Below the pieces are notes generated by a model. That model was not told the DNA's origin and ran no database searches. It saw only the letters and a program-made list of their open reading frames with translations. The position numbers were made by a program, and so were the translations under genes. A stretch of 45,816 nucleotides of DNA from JBHIET01 sp046760785 (GTDB lineage: Bacteria; Chloroflexota; Anaerolineae; B4-G1): assembly GCA_046760785.1 (NCBI GenBank), contig JBHIET010000023.1, positions 1-45,816 of the forward strand. Reading direction: 5' to 3'. Shown here piece after piece: positions 15,448 to 24,666 of this stretch. The first letter of the stretch is position 1, and the number at the start of each line of letters is the position of its first letter.

Positions 15448-17081
15448 GGGTCGTACAGTCCAAGCGTTTCAACTCTGGGCTGCTGCTGTGCCTCATCTTA
15501 CTGGTAAGCGGCTTCTTTCACCTGTACCGACTTGGTCGAGGAGAGTTCCTTGGCGAGGACGAAGCCCAGGTGATGGTCAAGATCACTCGCGAGTTCCTGT
15601 GGCGAGACGACATTCGCAATTTAGGAGCTATCTTCACGTCTTCCCACCCTCCCCTGCGAATGCTGCTACCGCTGCCTTTCGTCGCTCTCTTCGGAGCCAA
15701 TGAATTCTGGCTAAGATTTCCCAACGCACTGGCCGGCATCGGCGTCTGCTACTGGACGTACCGCCTGGGACGACGCATCTTTTCCCGCAGGGCCGGGCTT
15801 TTCGCCGCATTGCTGATGGCAGTCAGCGGTATGAGCGGCGTGTACCGCTCGGCCAACGGCATTGGCGTTTTCACGCTGTTCCTGCTCATCGGGCTGGAGT
15901 GTTTGCTGGTTTTCGTCGAAGCGAAGGGAAAACGAGGCGAATTATCTGCCCTGACCGGCACTGCGTTGTTCCTCAGCCTCGCCACCCTGACCTTCCTGGA
16001 AGGCAGTGTCTTTGTTCTCCCGGCAGCGTACAAGTACCTCCGGAAGGTCCGCCGAGTCGAGCGCACTGCCATCTTGCCGGTCGTGGTGTACGCGCTGCTT
16101 GCAGGCTCCTATGTCGTACTCTGGACACTCGTGCCCATTTTGGCCGTGCGGTGGGGTCTGCTACCTCAAATACCAGCCGGAAACGTTCAGCATCTGGTTC
16201 AACGCCTGCGTGCACTGGGCGCGTTCAACATTGGCGACTGGGTCGGCAGCACGGTGGGCACGAACTCGATCTGGCTGACCCTGTTTCTCGCCGCGACGAT
16301 CCCCTGGGGCTGGCGTCATTGGGGCAGGAAAGGATGGACGGCCCTCCTGTTCTTCGCACCCCATTTGTTAGTTTGGTTGTTCCTGTTCCAGAACTCGTGT
16401 GGTCACACCACCTACGAGCTGCCTCTGTGGACGATCCTCTCTGCCCAGGGAGTCCAGGTGACCTGGTCGAAGGTGAAAACCAGTGCCCGGCTGCGGTGGG
16501 CAAGGTTGCCGCTGAGCCTTGCTACTTGCGCCGTCGCTTTTCTCACCGGCTGGCATACCTACGTGCTGTTTTTGCAAGATGAGATCCCTCCCTCGATCTA
16601 CAACCTCGTCTTTTACCAGGAGCGGTGGATGAGAACACCCTGTGGAGTCCCCCATTTCGTTCAGCTCGGGCAGCCAGCCGCCGGGGTCTACATTCGGCAA
16701 CATGCAGGGCCAGAAGATATGATTCTCTCCAACTTTGGGGGCAGCCTGGAAATCTACTACGCAGGGCGCGTGAGCAACCCCTTACGACTGGATGACGTGC
16801 TTTCGGAACTGGACGAACCTGCGCGGATGCAAGAACTCGACACTCACTACCTGGTACTGAGAGGCGCAGAGCCTGTGGGGCCGACCGGCAGTATGCGACC
16901 GGCGTGTGCAGTCCTGGAGAGAGGAGAACCCAGCCTGCTGATCTACAATCTGTGGGAAGAGCCGGACACAACCGAGGTCGTGAGCGCCGAAGAGCTGCGG
17001 CCGGTGTTTTACGCTGAGTACGCAAACTGGCGGAACCTGCGCCCCTTTCTCACCGCCGGCAGTGGGGAGCACACGCCGTGA
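15444..17081 (+). CDS. Polytopic GT-C glycosyltransferase, GT39/ArnT-like
   Basis: 545-residue integral membrane protein with many hydrophobic helices (LLLCLILLVSGFFHLY at the start, later VFTLFLLIGLECLLVF, LTLFLAATIPWGW). The first loop holds GEFLGEDEAQVM, with D39-E40 where GT39/ArnT enzymes carry their catalytic acid, followed by SSHPPLRMLLPL. Such enzymes use polyprenyl-phosphate sugars on the outer membrane face. I start at GTG 15444, which overlaps the methyltransferase stop (GTGA); the frame stays open back to 15150 but that part is the methyltransferase read out of frame. Confidence 0.8.
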   Translation: MRVVQSKRFNSGLLLCLILLVSGFFHLYRLGRGEFLGEDEAQVMVKITREFLWRDDIRNLGAIFTSSHPPLRMLLPLPFVALFGANEFWLRFPNALAGIGVCYWTYRLGRRIFSRRAGLFAALLMAVSGMSGVYRSANGIGVFTLFLLIGLECLLVFVEAKGKRGELSALTGTALFLSLATLTFLEGSVFVLPAAYKYLRKVRRVERTAILPVVVYALLAGSYVVLWTLVPILAVRWGLLPQIPAGNVQHLVQRLRALGAFNIGDWVGSTVGTNSIWLTLFLAATIPWGWRHWGRKGWTALLFFAPHLLVWLFLFQNSCGHTTYELPLWTILSAQGVQVTWSKVKTSARLRWARLPLSLATCAVAFLTGWHTYVLFLQDEIPPSIYNLVFYQERWMRTPCGVPHFVQLGQPAAGVYIRQHAGPEDMILSNFGGSLEIYYAGRVSNPLRLDDVLSELDEPARMQELDTHYLVLRGAEPVGPTGSMRPACAVLERGEPSLLIYNLWEEPDTTEVVSAEELRPVFYAEYANWRNLRPFLTAGSGEHTP

Positions 17082-18385
17082 ACATCGGCCTGATCAACGA
17101 GTATTTCCCACCCTTTGCACCAGGCGGCGCGGAATGGAGCACCCTTCAACTCGCCAAAGGGTTGGCCGGTCGAGGGCACCGGGTCGCGGTCATCACACCC
17201 AACTACGGCCAACTGCCCGACCGGGAAGAGTTCAATGGCTGCTCTATTTTTCGCTTTCCTTTTCCGGTCGAGATGGAAGGCACGGAACCGATAGCCACAC
17301 GCAACCTAAACAATCCCTTGTTCTACCTTTATTCAGCCTGGCGCATCGCTCAGATCGCTAAGACGGAAAAGCTGGCAGTGCTGCACGCTCAAAACAAGTT
17401 CAGCATGCCCGGCACATGGCTGGCGGCGCGGAGGCTGAGCTTGCCTGCTCTTGTGACTATCCGCGATACATCTCTGCTTTGCCCGTTCGCCATCTGCGTG
17501 CAAGATGCCGATACCGTACCTGCTGACTGTGACCTCCTGCGCAAGTACTGGTATTGCGCCCATCGCTTCTACGACCAATATGTTGGCAGTCGCTCCTGGA
17601 AACGGCGGCTACGTTTCTTCTTGCACTCGGTGGTGTGGCAACGTCTGGATCTTGCTCTGCGCCGCTTCGTGCTGGCGTGTATGGACCGGGCGGTGTTCAT
17701 CACCGCAGGCATTCGCACCGTCTATACCACCGCGCCTCACAGCAACTTGCCGGATACCGAGGTGATCTACAATTTACCCCCGCCCCCCGTTGAACCGCCC
17801 CCCTTCGATTGGGATGGTCGAGCCCGAGCAAGTGAATTGCGTGGACGGCCAACGGTATTGTACGTGGGCAAACAGTCCCCAGGCAAGGGCACGCCAGACT
17901 TGCTGGCGGCGATTCCCCAGGTCGTCGCAGCCGTGCCGGAGGCGATGTTCCTGTTCGCGGGCCGGGGCAACGCAGAAGATAGCGTCAGCCCGGAGTTACG
18001 TCAGTACGTAGTGCAGTGGCCGCCGTTGCCCAATCCTCAGGTGTTATCTCTGATGAGTGAGGTGCGTCTGGCGGTCCTTCCCTCAGCCACCCCTGAAGCC
18101 CAGGGACGGGTATTGCTTGAGGCCATGAGTGTGGGAGTACCGGTGGTTGCCACTCGCGTTGGTGGTATCCCTGAGACGGTTGTTGACGGAGTCACCGGCA
18201 TGCTCGTGGAGCGCCACGATGTGACCGGCCTGGCTGCGGCGATCACTCGGCTGCTAACCGATTCTGCCCTGGCCCGCCGTATGGGAGAACAGGGTCGTAC
18301 CTGGCTGTACCAACGCTTCGATCCTGATCGCTCTCTCGACCGGTTCGAAGCGTTGTATACGGAGCTAATCGAGAAACGACGATGA
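17078..18385 (+). CDS. GT-B glycosyltransferase, family 4 type
   Basis: 435 residues, starting at GTG that overlaps the previous stop by 4 bp. The N-terminus MNIGLINEYFPPFAPGGAEW is the classic GT4 start. The C-terminal domain shows VLYVGKQSPGKGTPDLL, MFLFAGRG, and E-x7-E in PEAQGRVLLEAMSVG. An insertion between the domains is rich in Cys and aromatic residues (LLCPFAICVQDADTVPADC) and may bind a metal or the acceptor; this is a guess. Followed by another ATGA overlap. Confidence 0.87.
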   Translation: MNIGLINEYFPPFAPGGAEWSTLQLAKGLAGRGHRVAVITPNYGQLPDREEFNGCSIFRFPFPVEMEGTEPIATRNLNNPLFYLYSAWRIAQIAKTEKLAVLHAQNKFSMPGTWLAARRLSLPALVTIRDTSLLCPFAICVQDADTVPADCDLLRKYWYCAHRFYDQYVGSRSWKRRLRFFLHSVVWQRLDLALRRFVLACMDRAVFITAGIRTVYTTAPHSNLPDTEVIYNLPPPPVEPPPFDWDGRARASELRGRPTVLYVGKQSPGKGTPDLLAAIPQVVAAVPEAMFLFAGRGNAEDSVSPELRQYVVQWPPLPNPQVLSLMSEVRLAVLPSATPEAQGRVLLEAMSVGVPVVATRVGGIPETVVDGVTGMLVERHDVTGLAAAITRLLTDSALARRMGEQGRTWLYQRFDPDRSLDRFEALYTELIEKRR

Positions 18386-19485
18386 ACCTGGCCATCTTCC
18401 CCAACCGGGGGGGCAGTTTGAGCGATCTGGCGCGCAGCGGGCAACTCCACCGCTTCACCGCCCACTATCTGCCGACGTACGCCCGTCACTTTGAGCGAGT
18501 GTTCTACTTCTCGTACGCTGAGGAGAAATGGGACCTGCCCCAACGATGCGAGTTGCGGCCGGGGTCAGCGAGGCTCCACTCCCTGCTCTACAGCCTGTGG
18601 CTGCCAGTGCGCTACCGGGATGCCCTGGCCCGGTGCCACGTCGCGCGGGTGATGCAGATGACCGGTGTGATACCCGCCGCTTTGGCCAAGGCCTGCTCAG
18701 GGTTGCCCTTCGTGGCTACTTACGGATACCGTTACGCCGAATTCATACGTCCTACGCGGAGATGGGTGAGCTACTTCCTGGCGATCGCTGTGGAGCGACT
18801 GGGTCTGCGCATGGCCGACGGTGTGATCGTGACTACGCCGGAGTTAGCTCAATACGTTGACCGGTGGACTTCCCCGGAGCGGGTTCACCTCATCCCCAAC
18901 GGCGTGGACACGGCGACTTTCCGACCTCCTGCTCGGTTGCCCGCCAACGACCCGCCCGTTGCCATATTCGTCGGCCGGCTGGAGCCACAGAAGAATCTGT
19001 TGGCCCTGTTGGAAGCCGTATCCGCTGTGGGCGACCTGCGGCTGATTTTGGTGGGGGATGGCAGCCAGCGCCAGGCCCTGGCCCGGCGGGCACAGGAACT
19101 GGGCGTAACGCTGGAGCTTGCAGGGGTCGTTTCCTACGAGACCTTGCCCATTTATTTGCAGCAGGCAGATCTGTTCGTGTTCCCTTCACACATCGAGGGA
19201 CACCCCAAGGCTTTGTTGGAAGCAATGAGCGCGGGGCTTCCTTGTGTAGGAACCGATGTGCCTGGTATCCGCGACCTGCTTCAAGATGGGGAGACGGGCA
19301 TCCTTTGCCCTGGCACCGACCCCGCGAGCCTGGCAGCCGGATTGCGGCGATTGTTGGCAGACCGTACTGCCGCTCAGGAGATGGGCCGCCGCGCGCGAGC
19401 GTTGGTCGAAGCTGAGTATGATCTGAGCCATCTGCTGCAACGAGAAGTGGAACTCTTACAGCGAGTGGCGGTGAGGAAAGCGTGA
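18382..19485 (+). CDS. GT-B glycosyltransferase, family 4 type
   Basis: 367 residues. It opens MNLAIFPNRGGSLSDLARSG, then HLIPNGVDTATFRP, AIFVGRLEPQKNLLALLEAV, LILVGDGSQRQAL and E-x7-E in SHIEGHPKALLEAMSAG. The donor-domain motifs are complete, so it should be active. It overlaps the genes on both sides by 4 bp (ATGA in front, GTGA behind). Confidence 0.87.
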   Translation: MNLAIFPNRGGSLSDLARSGQLHRFTAHYLPTYARHFERVFYFSYAEEKWDLPQRCELRPGSARLHSLLYSLWLPVRYRDALARCHVARVMQMTGVIPAALAKACSGLPFVATYGYRYAEFIRPTRRWVSYFLAIAVERLGLRMADGVIVTTPELAQYVDRWTSPERVHLIPNGVDTATFRPPARLPANDPPVAIFVGRLEPQKNLLALLEAVSAVGDLRLILVGDGSQRQALARRAQELGVTLELAGVVSYETLPIYLQQADLFVFPSHIEGHPKALLEAMSAGLPCVGTDVPGIRDLLQDGETGILCPGTDPASLAAGLRRLLADRTAAQEMGRRARALVEAEYDLSHLLQREVELLQRVAVRKA

Positions 19486-20633
19486 TGCCACGGTTGCGCA
19501 TCTGCCTGCTCTGCACAGACGTGTCGCGCAACGCCTTCGGACGGGCTTACGTGCTCGCCAGGGTGCTGGCGCGTGACTACGAAGTGCAAGTGGTTGGACC
19601 GCAATTTGGTGCGTCGGTCTGGCCACCTATGGCGGGCTTGCTGGAGAAACACGGCATCCGGGTAACAGCCGTGCCATCCCGGGGCTACCCACGCTTCCTG
19701 GCATCCGCCCGGCAGCTCTGGAAGGCGATTGAGGCCGATTTGGTCTACGCGCTCAAGCCTTATCCAACCAGCTTTGGCCTCGGTTTGCTCTATCGCCGGG
19801 CGAGGGGTGTCCCGCTCGTGCTGGATATTGATGACTGGGAGTTGGGCACCTTCCAGGCTATGGACTGGAGGCGACTCTGGCGCACCATTGTGGCGGGTAT
19901 CGCCAGCCCCAACAACTACATCTGGCTGCGTCCGCTCTACGGGCAAATCGGGCGCGCCGACGCCATCACCGTATCTTCCGGTTTCCTACGGCAAAAGTAC
20001 GGCGGTGTCCTGGTGCCCCACGGCCGAGACACGACAGCTATGGACCCGGCGCGAGTGACAGGCGACGAGGTGCGCCGGCAATGGAAACTGGCCGGCAAAG
20101 CAGTGATGTTTCTGGGCACGCTGCGGCCCTACAAGGGGGTCGAAGACCTCATCGCGGCGGTACGCCGGCTGGGCCGGCCCGATGTGCAGTGTGTGGTCGT
20201 TGGCGCAGATGAACGGTACCCCTATACTGCCAGTTTACGCGCCCTGGCCGGCGAGCAGGTGCGGTTACTGCCTATGCAACCCTTTGACCGGATTCCGGCC
20301 CTTCTCGCCGCCGCCGACGTGGTGGTGGTTCCCCAACGGCAGACTCGGTTCACCGAGGCGCAGGTACCGGCCAAGATTTTCGACGCTATGGCGATGGCCC
20401 GCCCCATTGTCTCGACGGCGGTCTCGGACATCCCCCAGATATTGGATGGCTGCGGCATAACTGTGCCGCCGGGTGACGTGGAGGCTCTGGCTGAAGCCAT
20501 TGCATACTTACTGGACAACCCGGTGAAGGCTCAAGAGCTGGGGCTTGCTGCTCGGGAAAAGTGTGTGCGCGAGTTCAGTTGGGACAGGATGCAGTCCGTG
20601 CTGCGGCAATTGATAGAGCAGCTGTCAGCGTGA
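19482..20633 (+). CDS. GT-B glycosyltransferase, family 4-like
   Basis: 383 residues from a GTG start overlapping the previous stop. Seen: ARVLARDYEVQVVGPQFG, LVLDIDDWELG, VMFLGTLRPYKGVEDLIAAV and FTEAQVPAKIFDAMAMARP. The last motif is a variant: the second Glu of the usual E-x7-E is replaced by a shifted Asp, as in the subgroup with a PAKIF[DE]AMA sequence. Part of the coupled operon; the next gene starts nine bases after its stop. Confidence 0.85.
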   Translation: MMPRLRICLLCTDVSRNAFGRAYVLARVLARDYEVQVVGPQFGASVWPPMAGLLEKHGIRVTAVPSRGYPRFLASARQLWKAIEADLVYALKPYPTSFGLGLLYRRARGVPLVLDIDDWELGTFQAMDWRRLWRTIVAGIASPNNYIWLRPLYGQIGRADAITVSSGFLRQKYGGVLVPHGRDTTAMDPARVTGDEVRRQWKLAGKAVMFLGTLRPYKGVEDLIAAVRRLGRPDVQCVVVGADERYPYTASLRALAGEQVRLLPMQPFDRIPALLAAADVVVVPQRQTRFTEAQVPAKIFDAMAMARPIVSTAVSDIPQILDGCGITVPPGDVEALAEAIAYLLDNPVKAQELGLAAREKCVREFSWDRMQSVLRQLIEQLSA

Positions 20634-20642
20634 ACAAATACA

Positions 20643-21344
20643 ATGTCAGAGAAACAAGGAAAGGCTGGCAGAGTGGCGAAACCGAGTGATGCTCCCGCTG
20701 TGCCCGTCTACTACAAGAGCGCTCGCGCAGACGTCCTGGCACTGGTGCCTGAGGAAGCCTGGCGTGTGTTAGACGTGGGCTGCGGGGCGGGGCAATTGGG
20801 TCAGGCCCTCAAAGAGCGGGACACCAAAGAGGTGGTGGGCATTGAGCTAAATCAGGAGGCCGCCCATATCGCCGCCGCTGTTTTGGACCGGGTGATCTGC
20901 GCACCGGTCGAGTCGGTTGCGCTGGAAGAGCTTGGACCGCCCTACGACTGTATCATCTTTGGGGACATCCTGGAACACCTGGTTGATCCCTGGGCCACCT
21001 TGCATCGTTTCACCACGCTCCTCACACCAGAAGGACGGGTCGTAGCCAGCCTGCCCAACGTGGCCCACTGGAGCGTCGTCGCCGGACTGCTGAGAGGGCG
21101 ATGGGAATATCGAGACCGGGGATTGCTCGACTGCACCCATCTGCGCTTCTTCACCCGGCGCTCCATCGCTGCTCTGTTCGCCCAGGCCGGTTTGGTCGTC
21201 GAACGGTGGAAGCGCAACTACCGCCTCCGCGAGGCCGACAGGCGGTACGCCCGGCTGGCCCGCGGGCTGGCTCGAGGCCCACTGCGAGACTTGCTCACGT
21301 TCCAATACCTGATCGTCGCCCGCAAGCGAGGAGAAGCACAGTGA
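20643..21344 (+). CDS. Class I SAM-dependent methyltransferase
   Basis: 233 residues with motif I VLDVGCGAGQLGQAL, the acidic turn VVGIELNQEA, and IIFGDILEHLVDPWATL. It resembles sugar- or lipid-modifying methyltransferases found in O-antigen and EPS loci. The stop overlaps the GTG start of the following chimeric gene. It is intact, in contrast to that neighbour, whose SAM-binding loop is missing. Confidence 0.85.
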   Translation: MSEKQGKAGRVAKPSDAPAVPVYYKSARADVLALVPEEAWRVLDVGCGAGQLGQALKERDTKEVVGIELNQEAAHIAAAVLDRVICAPVESVALEELGPPYDCIIFGDILEHLVDPWATLHRFTTLLTPEGRVVASLPNVAHWSVVAGLLRGRWEYRDRGLLDCTHLRFFTRRSIAALFAQAGLVVERWKRNYRLREADRRYARLARGLARGPLRDLLTFQYLIVARKRGEAQ

Positions 21345-22012
21345 GGCCGAGAACGCAGCGGGTGCTGTTGGTGACGCCAGCGTGGAAGGGGTCGTTGGGA
21401 TTCTTCTGTCGCCGTGCTTTCGAGCAAATTGGGTACCAAGTGCGAGTCTTCGACTATCGGCGCGAGGCTCTGGGTGAGGGCTACGACAGCGCGGCGGTGG
21501 CTCCCCAGAACCGGCCGGTAGGTCTGGAGATCAGTTGGGGGCAGGCCAGGCATGCTGCCGATAAAGGGATCTCTGTTCCGCAGGCCAATAGCGAGCAACT
21601 CCCTTTCGCCAATAGCAGTTTCCATCTCGTGTTGCTCATCGGGGTCATCGAGCACGTGTGGCGCCCCGACGCGGTGATAGCCGACATAGCCCGCATTCCA
21701 CAGCCCGAAAGCCGCCTGATTCTGACGACGCCCAACTACCCGGTCAAGCGAGAATACGACTGGTTGAAATGCCTTCAGGGTGTCCATTCCTTGCCGGCCG
21801 ACGACCCCACTCACTTCTCGCCCTTCAGCGTGCGCCGGCTCAGAAGGTTGTGTTCGCGTTACTTTGCCACGGTCGAAAGCCGGATTCACCACATCGCCGG
21901 CGAAGGCCGTGGGCCCGCATTGGCTCGCCTGAGAAGATCGACGGGTATAGGCGATTGGATCGGGCACAAGGTGATGCTGTCGTATCAGCACCCCAGGAGT
22001 TGTGTCGCGTGA
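21341..22012 (+). pseudogene. Chimeric relic: glycosyltransferase N-terminus joined to methyltransferase C-terminus
   Basis: The frame is open for 223 residues from a GTG that overlaps the previous stop, but it does not make sense as one enzyme. Residues about 7-45 (RVLLVTPAWKGSLGFF, VRVFDYRREALGEG) look like the start of a CgeB-type glycosyltransferase. From about residue 60 it reads as a class I methyltransferase beginning only at its second strand: VGLEISWGQARHAADKGI, NSEQLPFANSSFHLVLLIGVIEHV, RLILTTPNYPVKREYDWL. The glycine-rich SAM loop (normally D/E-x-G-x-G-x-G) is absent. Inference: a deletion fused two genes in frame, leaving a probably non-catalytic product. It could still be expressed, since the overlaps on both sides are preserved, which would keep translation coupling intact. 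Confidence 0.6.
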
Positions 22013-23097
22013 ACAGGACTACTTTGAAAAATATACAGCCCAGCCAGCCCATGACTGATCGTCGTCCTATGCACGTACTACTCTATCGTCCTCCCTGGCA
22101 CTTTGGCACTCCCTATTTCCGCGCCCGACAAGTGGCAGCCCACTTCCGCCGCAGGGGCGACCGAGTAACCATCGTCGCCGGGCCTCGCGGCTGGTCCAGC
22201 CTGCAACGCTTGCTATCCTGGCCCTGGCACCTGGCACGCGCTGACCTCATCTTCCTCTACCCTCAACTTCTTCTATTCTTTTTTGCATTGACGGCCAAAT
22301 TGCTTAGGCGGCACGTGGTCATCGATCACTACGTCTCATACGTGCGTATGGCCGATGTATCGCGTTGGGGAGGACACTGGCTGGCTGCGTTCGAGAAGGC
22401 AGCCTACTGTCTGGCCGACGCCGTGCTGGCCCACACAGAGTCGGTGGCCCGGGCAGTGCAAGATGCCCACGATCTCCCCGACGATCGGATATACACCGTC
22501 TACAGTCTGGTTGACACCACCTACTTTGCCCCCGTCTACGGAGATAAAGCCGCCCGACTGCGCCGCGAAATAGGCCTTACCGACCGCTTCGTCGTTTTGT
22601 ACCACGGCAAGCTACATCCCTGGCACGGAGTGGAAACACTACGGGCTGCCGTGGGCCGGCTGACCGAGGCGGGCGAACCGGTGGCATTGGTGCTAATTGG
22701 CCCGACGGGTGAGGGGGGGGCGCACGAGCGGTTGTTGGGTGGCATCGCCTACGCCGATTTGCCCCCGTACATACAGATGGCCGACGTGTGGTGCAGTGGT
22801 TTCACCAACCTGCCTCGTGGCGACCGCAGTTTCAGTTCCACTATGATTCAGGCGCTGGCTATGGCCCGGCCGGTGATCACCTCACCCAGCCCGGAGAAGG
22901 CCCGTCTGCTGCGCGATGGCGAAACCATCTTCTTCGTCCCGCCCGACGACCCTGATGCCCTGGCCGAGGTAATCCGTTACTGTCGTCTTCATCCGGATAC
23001 CGCCCGCCGCGTCGGGCAGGCAGGACGCCGCCTGGCACAAGAGATATTCGATATCGCAGCGTTTGATGAACTGTTAGAGCGTTTCGCCCGGCTATGA
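22009..23097 (+). CDS. GT-B glycosyltransferase, divergent
   Basis: 362 residues from GTG 22009, which follows AGGAG by nine bases and overlaps the previous stop. An ATG 42 bp downstream is an alternative without a ribosome site. Seen: MHVLLYRPPWHFGTPYFRAR, VVIDHYVSYVRM, VVLYHGKLHPWHGVETLRAA, and FSSTMIQALAMARPVITS, in which Gln stands where the second Glu of E-x7-E usually is. The fold is GT-B; the sugar handled is unknown. Eighteen bases later the flippase gene begins. Confidence 0.82.
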   Translation: MNRTTLKNIQPSQPMTDRRPMHVLLYRPPWHFGTPYFRARQVAAHFRRRGDRVTIVAGPRGWSSLQRLLSWPWHLARADLIFLYPQLLLFFFALTAKLLRRHVVIDHYVSYVRMADVSRWGGHWLAAFEKAAYCLADAVLAHTESVARAVQDAHDLPDDRIYTVYSLVDTTYFAPVYGDKAARLRREIGLTDRFVVLYHGKLHPWHGVETLRAAVGRLTEAGEPVALVLIGPTGEGGAHERLLGGIAYADLPPYIQMADVWCSGFTNLPRGDRSFSSTMIQALAMARPVITSPSPEKARLLRDGETIFFVPPDDPDALAEVIRYCRLHPDTARRVGQAGRRLAQEIFDIAAFDELLERFARL

Positions 23098-23114
23098 CCC
23101 GAGTGGAGATTTGA

Positions 23115-24656
23115 ATGGCAGCCCGCAAGTCATTCCTCTTATTCCTGGCTAACATATTTGGCTCTGGTCTGGGCTTCATCGCCACCTACGTGGTGGCCCA
23201 TCGGATGGGGGCAGAGGCATTGGGGACCATCGGCTACGTCATGGGCCTCACCGGAATAACAGCTTTCATATCCAATGTCGGCTTCTCGCAAGCCCACTTT
23301 CGATACGCCGCCGGTCAGAAAGACATTGGTGATCTGGTCAGCACGTATGGTGTTATCATTACCATCCTTACCCTGATCCAAATCCTCGCGCTAGCAACTA
23401 TGCCCTGGGCCACCCGTTGGCTTGGGAACGCCTGGCTCAACACCCAAGAGGAATGGATTCTCTACGTTACGTTTAGTATCGGACTGCTGCTTACCAGCGG
23501 CACGCGCCTGTTCAGCGTCACGCACCAAGCCCAAGAAGCAGCCGCTAAAGTGAGCCTCGCGCTCGCACTTGGGAGCCTGACCGTAGCCATTGCACAGATT
23601 GGTGTGGCCGTTGCTGGCTTGGGGGTCGTGGCCTTGGGGATTGCCTATCAGGTGGAACCGGCCGTAAAATTGCTGGTGTTGTGGCTCACCTCCAAAGGAA
23701 TGCCCTACGGACGGCCCAGACGCAGCATCGTAGTGCGATACACGCGCTATACGGCTCCTATTGCCCTCAGGAGTATGCTCAACGGCATCTACGGTAACGT
23801 AGATAAGATACAACTTCAACAGCTAGGTGGCACCCAACAAGTGGGGTTCTATACCGGCAACCTGGGCACCGCAGCGGCGATCAACCGCATCTCTATGGCT
23901 ACTATGCGCATTTTTTTCCCCCGTACCGTAGCCGACGTTGAGCAAGGCCAGTTGACATCCGCACGCAGAAGGCTCAACACGGTCTTGCGCTATTTGCTGT
24001 TGCTGGTGATACCAATGATCGCAATTGTAGCGGCCTACAGCCATCTTATCGTGCGGCTTACTCTTGGTCCCGACTTCCTGCCTTCGGCTTCAACGCTCAG
24101 CGTCTTGGCTATCCAGGCAGTTGTACAGATGATCGCTATGCCATACACCAATATGATTCTTGCCTTGGAAAAACACGCCTATCTAATCCCTGCCAGCTTG
24201 CTCTCAGTAGGCATCCTCGTCCTGGGAAATACGTTTTTGATACCAACGGAAATCTTCGGCCTTCCGGCGGCTGGGTTGGGCAGCACGGGTGCCGCCATGG
24301 CACTCACCCTCGCCGCGGTTGGCAGTCTCGCTATGCAGATGGGCGTGACGGCACGCTTTGCCAAGATCGGGTTCCCGATTTCACTGCTTTGGTTCGCCAT
24401 AGGCGGTGGTGTCATGTTCGCTATCCTGCGCATCCCGTCACTGGGAGGAGGTGACGTTACCCTCCTACAAATTCCTCCGCTGATTACTATCGGCATTGTG
24501 GCCTTCGTGGGCCTGATGCTGTTGACCCACCAGCTCTCTACGTCGGAGCTGCGTCTATTTGTGCAAGCTATTAACCCTGTCCATATGATTCGTTATGTCC
24601 ATGCAGAACTGAATTCGAGCACCGAAGAGAGTAATAGCCACACCCCCGTTGCATAA
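23115..24656 (+). CDS. Wzx-like polysaccharide flippase
   Basis: 513 residues with about 12-14 hydrophobic helices, the MOP-superfamily layout of Wzx/RfbX flippases. It opens ARKSFLLFLANIFGSGLGF, followed by YVVAHRMGAEALGTIGYVMG and a basic cytoplasmic loop (YGRPRRSIVVRYTRYTAP), as expected for lipid-II-linked glycan exporters. It should move undecaprenyl-linked repeat units across the membrane. Ends with a short hydrophilic Ser/Glu-rich tail. No Wzy polymerase was recognised, although one of the polytopic proteins at 31945 or 33189 might serve. Confidence 0.85.
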   Translation: MAARKSFLLFLANIFGSGLGFIATYVVAHRMGAEALGTIGYVMGLTGITAFISNVGFSQAHFRYAAGQKDIGDLVSTYGVIITILTLIQILALATMPWATRWLGNAWLNTQEEWILYVTFSIGLLLTSGTRLFSVTHQAQEAAAKVSLALALGSLTVAIAQIGVAVAGLGVVALGIAYQVEPAVKLLVLWLTSKGMPYGRPRRSIVVRYTRYTAPIALRSMLNGIYGNVDKIQLQQLGGTQQVGFYTGNLGTAAAINRISMATMRIFFPRTVADVEQGQLTSARRRLNTVLRYLLLLVIPMIAIVAAYSHLIVRLTLGPDFLPSASTLSVLAIQAVVQMIAMPYTNMILALEKHAYLIPASLLSVGILVLGNTFLIPTEIFGLPAAGLGSTGAAMALTLAAVGSLAMQMGVTARFAKIGFPISLLWFAIGGGVMFAILRIPSLGGGDVTLLQIPPLITIGIVAFVGLMLLTHQLSTSELRLFVQAINPVHMIRYVHAELNSSTEESNSHTPVA

Positions 24657-24666
24657 GGAGAAGCAA

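Noticed and set aside
19482..20633. Inactive glycosyltransferase because of the missing second Glu
   Set aside because: The Asp variant in PAKIFDAMA is common in an active GT4 subgroup, and the rest of the fold is complete.
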